Shown piece by piece: positions 40,338 through 43,495 of a DNA stretch of 43,495 bases. The stretch comes from an uncultured Eubacteriales bacterium (GTDB lineage Bacteria > Bacillota > Clostridia > Lachnospirales > Bianqueaceae). The stretch spans positions 1-43,495 of the forward strand of contig CACZRP010000103.1 in NCBI GenBank assembly GCA_902783575.1. The letters run 5' to 3'. The notes under the pieces were generated by a model, which ran no database searches, was not told where the DNA came from, and saw only the letters and a program-made list of their open reading frames with translations. How positions within the stretch are numbered: position 1 is the first letter of the stretch; each line of letters begins with the position of its first letter. The translations under genes were made by a program, and so were the position numbers.

Positions 40338-42517
40338 TACTGTGCGGCCGCTTTTTCACGTCTGCCTGATCGTCTGCGGCTGCGGGAGCGGTCGGAAACA
40401 TCGGCGCTGTGGGGCCCGGAGCTTCTCATCCGTTCAAAGCAGCGGTCGCAGAGACTGGATACAGAGAGGAAGGACAGAGGCCTTCCGCAGCGGCGGCAGG
40501 TCTTGCGGGAATAGTTTTCCTTCTTGAGGATGATAATGATCGTGCTGGCGATCTGATCCTTGAACCGCATGGTGGGCTCCAGATACTGGATGTAGCCGAA
40601 CTTGCGGAAGAAGGCGTAGAGGAGATCGCACTCCTTGTAGGCCAGCTCCAGACGCTCCATGTTGCGGGCGCTGTAATCGCGGAAATCCACATCCGGCTTG
40701 AGATCATAAAAATCAATGGGACGATGGGCGATCTGAAGATCCGCCAGATCCCGCCAGAGGGTCATCAGCTCCATGGAACGGATGTCCACGGGAATGGTGA
40801 CAAAGTCGTAGATCAGCTGCTTGTCCTGGGTCTGGGCCTCCAGCTCCAGCGCCAGCTCAATCTCATCGTCGCACTTCATGATCTGGTAGCCTTCCCGGGG
40901 CGGAATCTCCTTCCACTTGGTCAGGATTTCCGAAACCGGAGCATCGATGGACAGCAGAGAAGTGGGGAAGCCGATGACAGCCTCGCGGATATCCTCCACG
41001 GGATCCTCAGCGCCGGCTTCGATCTGATTCATGTAGGCAAAGGAATTGTAGTAACCGGTTTCATAGAGACCGTAGCGTCCGGCCCGGCCAGCGATCTGCT
41101 GGATCTCCTGGGGACGCAGGGGACGCCGTTCCTTGCCGTCAAATTTTGACTGCTTCAGGAATACCACCCGCTTGATGGGCAGGTTCAGGCCCATGCCGAT
41201 GGCATCGGTGGCGATGAGCACCTGGCTTTCGCCGTTCTGAAATTTTCTGGCCTCCGAATGGCGCACATCGTAGGGCAGGGTGCCGTAGATGATGCTGCAG
41301 GGATAGCGGGAAGCGGAAAGCTCTGCGGCGCAGGCATGGACATCCTTCCGGGAAAACAGAATCAGTGCGTCGCCGGGTTCGATGTCCTGAGGGAAACGGA
41401 AGATCCGCTCATCGGCCTTTAGGGGTACCAGACGGTTCAGGTGTTCCACTTCGTATTCATCGCCGCAGTCGGTGATCATCTGAATGAGTATTTTCTCGGC
41501 ATAGGGCGCGGCACAGACATGGATCTCTTTGGCGCAGAGGCCCAGAATGGCCTGGGACCAGTAGCCGCCCCGTTCCTCATCGGTGAGCATCTGAGCCTCG
41601 TCGATAACGGCAATATCGAAGGTGTCTCTGATGTTCACCATCTCAATGGTGGAGGCCTGAACCCGGGCAAAGGGAACGGAGATCTCCTCCTCACCCGTCA
41701 GCAGGTTGCAGGGGCAGCCGTCGTAGTTCATGGTTTCGTACTGCTCGTAGGCCAGCAGTCTCAGGGGCCCCAGATAAACGCCGTGCTGGGCGTTTTCCAG
41801 GGCCTTAATGGCCTGATAGGTCTTGCCGGAGTTGGTGGGGCCGATGTGCAGATAAAACTTTCTTTTCATCAGCCGGGCGGCTGGATAAAGATCGATATAG
41901 TTGTCAGGAATGGACTGAAGCATGTTCTGCCGCAGCATCCGCATGGACCGGACCTGATCGTCCACCATGGCGCTGAACCTGGCAAGCTTCTGATTCTGCT
42001 TCAGCAGCTCAAAGGCCTTTTCCCAGGGATAGCGTTCATCCAGGGCCGCCTGCAGCCGCTCGGCGATGCCGCTGACATTCACCCGCTTGGCCAGGGTATC
42101 CGTGGCGTCGTTGCGGTAACGGGGAGAGAAGTCCCGGATCAGCCGGCGGTCCTCCGCAAAATCCGGCTGGGCGCTGGTTAAGAGGCGCAGAAGAAAGTTG
42201 GGGCGCTTGACGCCCAGCACCAGCTTGAAAATATAAGGCAGGTTGATGAAGGTGCCGCTGCCGGGATCCTCCGCCAGATACTCGGCAAAGGACCGGACGC
42301 TCTGTTCATCCAGAATATCGTACAGGCCGTCGGGGGTGGGAACGGGCAGCGTGGGGGTTTCCTTCAGAAAGACATCCACCAGATGGAAGATGTCTTCAAA
42401 AACCTCCGCCTGCTGGGATTCCATGAGATGATCCACATAGGTCTGGGGATACTTCTTCAGGATTTTTCCCGCGGCTTCCCGGTCTCCGCTTTTGGCTTTT
42501 TTCTTTTTTTCGGACAT
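40337..42517 (-). CDS. SUV3-like DExH RNA helicase with C-terminal zinc ribbon
   Basis: 726 residues. Helicase motifs in order: Walker A GPTNSGKT with 'YLGPLRLLAYE', DEAQ box in 'VIDEAQMLTDEERGGYW', 'LILFSRKDV', 'IIYGTLPYDVRHSEARKFQNGESQVLIATDAIGMGLNLPIKRVVF' and motif VI QIAGRAGR. These match SUV3, the ATP-dependent helicase of the mitochondrial degradosome, of which bacterial relatives exist. The C-terminus adds CRRCGRP...CDRC (four cysteines, a zinc ribbon) and a basic Arg/Ser-rich tail. The start is ATG 42517, with GGAG 11 nt upstream; an ATG eight codons earlier (42541) is possible. It is probably in one operon behind mutY. RNA unwinding or turnover is the likely role, inferred. Confidence 0.88.
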   Translation of the reverse strand: MSEKKKKAKSGDREAAGKILKKYPQTYVDHLMESQQAEVFEDIFHLVDVFLKETPTLPVPTPDGLYDILDEQSVRSFAEYLAEDPGSGTFINLPYIFKLVLGVKRPNFLLRLLTSAQPDFAEDRRLIRDFSPRYRNDATDTLAKRVNVSGIAERLQAALDERYPWEKAFELLKQNQKLARFSAMVDDQVRSMRMLRQNMLQSIPDNYIDLYPAARLMKRKFYLHIGPTNSGKTYQAIKALENAQHGVYLGPLRLLAYEQYETMNYDGCPCNLLTGEEEISVPFARVQASTIEMVNIRDTFDIAVIDEAQMLTDEERGGYWSQAILGLCAKEIHVCAAPYAEKILIQMITDCGDEYEVEHLNRLVPLKADERIFRFPQDIEPGDALILFSRKDVHACAAELSASRYPCSIIYGTLPYDVRHSEARKFQNGESQVLIATDAIGMGLNLPIKRVVFLKQSKFDGKERRPLRPQEIQQIAGRAGRYGLYETGYYNSFAYMNQIEAGAEDPVEDIREAVIGFPTSLLSIDAPVSEILTKWKEIPPREGYQIMKCDDEIELALELEAQTQDKQLIYDFVTIPVDIRSMELMTLWRDLADLQIAHRPIDFYDLKPDVDFRDYSARNMERLELAYKECDLLYAFFRKFGYIQYLEPTMRFKDQIASTIIIILKKENYSRKTCRRCGRPLSFLSVSSLCDRCFERMRSSGPHSADVSDRSRSRRRSGRREKAAAQ

Positions 42518-42563
42518 AAGGGTATTAACTCCAATAGTCATTTTCCGGCATAGCCGGGTTTCA

Positions 42564-43495
42564 TCAGGGGCTGAGTATTTTCCGGAAGGCTGTGGGCAGC
42601 ATGATCCTGGTTTTCAGATCCTCTTCGCTGGCGAAGAGCCAGCCTTCGGGCAGCGGATCACCGTCTTTTCCTTCCCAGCAGGCCTCGAATACCTGCATGT
42701 TCCAGGTGATGTGGGTAAACACATGCCGGGTTTCCATCAGCAGGACGCCGGGCACAAGGGGCAGACCCAGCACCGCGGAGGGATCCGCGCCGGAGGGTAC
42801 ATTGGGCAGCTCGTAAAGACCGCCCAGCACACCGGCCCCGTCCCGCTGATGCAGGAGAAGACGGCCCCGGGCGTCCCGGACCAGATAGACATCCAGCTTT
42901 TCGGTTTTGTGTTTGGTCTTGGGAATCCGCACGGGAATCTCCGCTGTCAGGTTCTGTTCCCGGGCGAGACATTCAGTTTTTAATGGACAGCTTTCACAAC
43001 GAGGTGACTGAGGAAGACAGATCAGCTCGCCAAGCTCCATCAGGCCCTGGACAAAGGCGCCCGGGGTCTCGGCAGGATAATTATCCATCAGCAGGGCTTT
43101 CACATTTTTGCGGGAGGATTCCAGCATGACATCGTCTTTGAGGGCGTAGAGCCGGCTCACCACCCGCATGACATTGCCGTCAATGGCGGTCACCGGCAGA
43201 TGAAAAGCGATGGCGCCGATGGCGCCGGCAGTGTATTCTCCGATGCCTGGCAGGGCTTTAATGGATTCAAAATCCGAGGGGAAACCATGACTTTCAGGGT
43301 AGAGGCCCTGATCCTGATTGGCGGCAATGATCCCGGCTGCCTTGAAGAGGTTTCTGGCCCGGCTGTAATACCCGAGGCCTTCCCAGTGCTTGAGCACATC
43401 CTCCAGAGGAGCCCCGGCCAGATCTCTGACGGTGGGGTAGTCTTCCATAAAACGGCGGTAATAGGACAAAACGGTTTCGATTCTTGTCTGCTGAA
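42564..43495 (-). CDS. mutY: A/G-specific adenine glycosylase MutY (5' end beyond the window)
   Basis: About 310 residues are visible, continuing off the right edge. Reading backward from the edge gives 'QQTRIETVLSYYRRFMEDYPTV', the conserved start region of the glycosylase domain. The helix-hairpin-helix is 'LPGIGEYTAGAIGAIAFHLPVTAIDGNVMRVVSRL' with the catalytic Asp in AIDGNV. The [4Fe-4S] cysteines are in 'CLPQSPRCESCPLKTEC'. The C-terminal third is a MutT-like domain that reads 8-oxoG. It removes adenine paired with 8-oxoguanine. The stop is 47 bp upstream of the helicase start, so one transcript is likely. Confidence 0.95.
   Translation of the reverse strand, partial: QQTRIETVLSYYRRFMEDYPTVRDLAGAPLEDVLKHWEGLGYYSRARNLFKAAGIIAANQDQGLYPESHGFPSDFESIKALPGIGEYTAGAIGAIAFHLPVTAIDGNVMRVVSRLYALKDDVMLESSRKNVKALLMDNYPAETPGAFVQGLMELGELICLPQSPRCESCPLKTECLAREQNLTAEIPVRIPKTKHKTEKLDVYLVRDARGRLLLHQRDGAGVLGGLYELPNVPSGADPSAVLGLPLVPGVLLMETRHVFTHITWNMQVFEACWEGKDGDPLPEGWLFASEEDLKTRIMLPTAFRKILSP

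Overview
The window looks like a chromosomal segment of a host-associated anaerobic Clostridia-type Firmicute. The evidence is the Gram-positive sortase pilus locus, strong AGGAGG ribosome-binding sites, TTGACA/TATAAT promoters with 17-bp spacing, a Firmicutes-type hfq followed by an aluminium-resistance-family PLP enzyme, a DUF6472-like four-cysteine protein and clostridial GlpA/GlpB-like oxidoreductases. Species cannot be given. Most of the window reads as fairly GC-rich. The adhesin and pilin genes and the two large non-coding stretches are visibly richer in A+T.

Layout: 1-83 is the 3' end of a 5S rRNA with its terminator. 84-1083 is non-coding and holds an array of seven 36-bp units with inverted ends. 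1084-13428 is a pilus operon: a giant InlB-repeat adhesin, a 42-codon small ORF, an FctA/Spy0128-like pilin, a signal-peptidase homologue that has lost its Ser/Lys dyad (SipA-like), and a class-B-type sortase fused to MBG-like repeats. The gene set resembles the streptococcal FCT pilus loci: both surface proteins end in an xPTG sorting motif, the SipA-like protein would assist assembly, and the sortase would polymerise the fibre. 13635-16359 holds an N-terminally broken alpha/beta hydrolase/membrane protein and an RmlD-like reductase. tRNA-Val(CAC) and an S66 LD-carboxypeptidase follow.

17533-20063 holds two tandem minus-strand OFA-type MFS transporters. 20200-23313 is an operon of a Nudix protein, a two-domain Nudix protein, a FrlD-like PfkB kinase and a Cof-type HAD phosphatase. 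23489-25721 has the DUF6472-like protein, another MFS transporter and beta-phosphoglucomutase. 25722-26184 is non-coding and contains a second array of 36-bp inverted-end units with different end sequences. ogt (minus strand) and a serpin lipoprotein follow. Then comes an operon of a 76-aa protein, a beta-lactamase-like/GNAT fusion and a GH2 glycosidase, overlapping by ATGTGA/ATGA.

31942-37455 runs hfq, the Alum_res-type lyase, an RsmF-like rRNA m5C methyltransferase, a geranylgeranyl-reductase-like flavoprotein and an amidase-like protein without its zinc ligands. 37483-40288 encodes a GlpA-like/GlpB-like flavoprotein pair. The right end, on the minus strand, has mutY (cut by the window edge) and a SUV3-like DExH RNA helicase with a C-terminal zinc ribbon.

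The strongest candidate for something undescribed is the pair of 36-bp inverted-end arrays at 400-733 and 25829-26153. Unit length is exactly 36 bp in all 13 units. The end sequences are array-specific (GTAGG...CCTAC versus TAATGA...TCATTA), and unit starts lie near multiples of one DNA helical turn.
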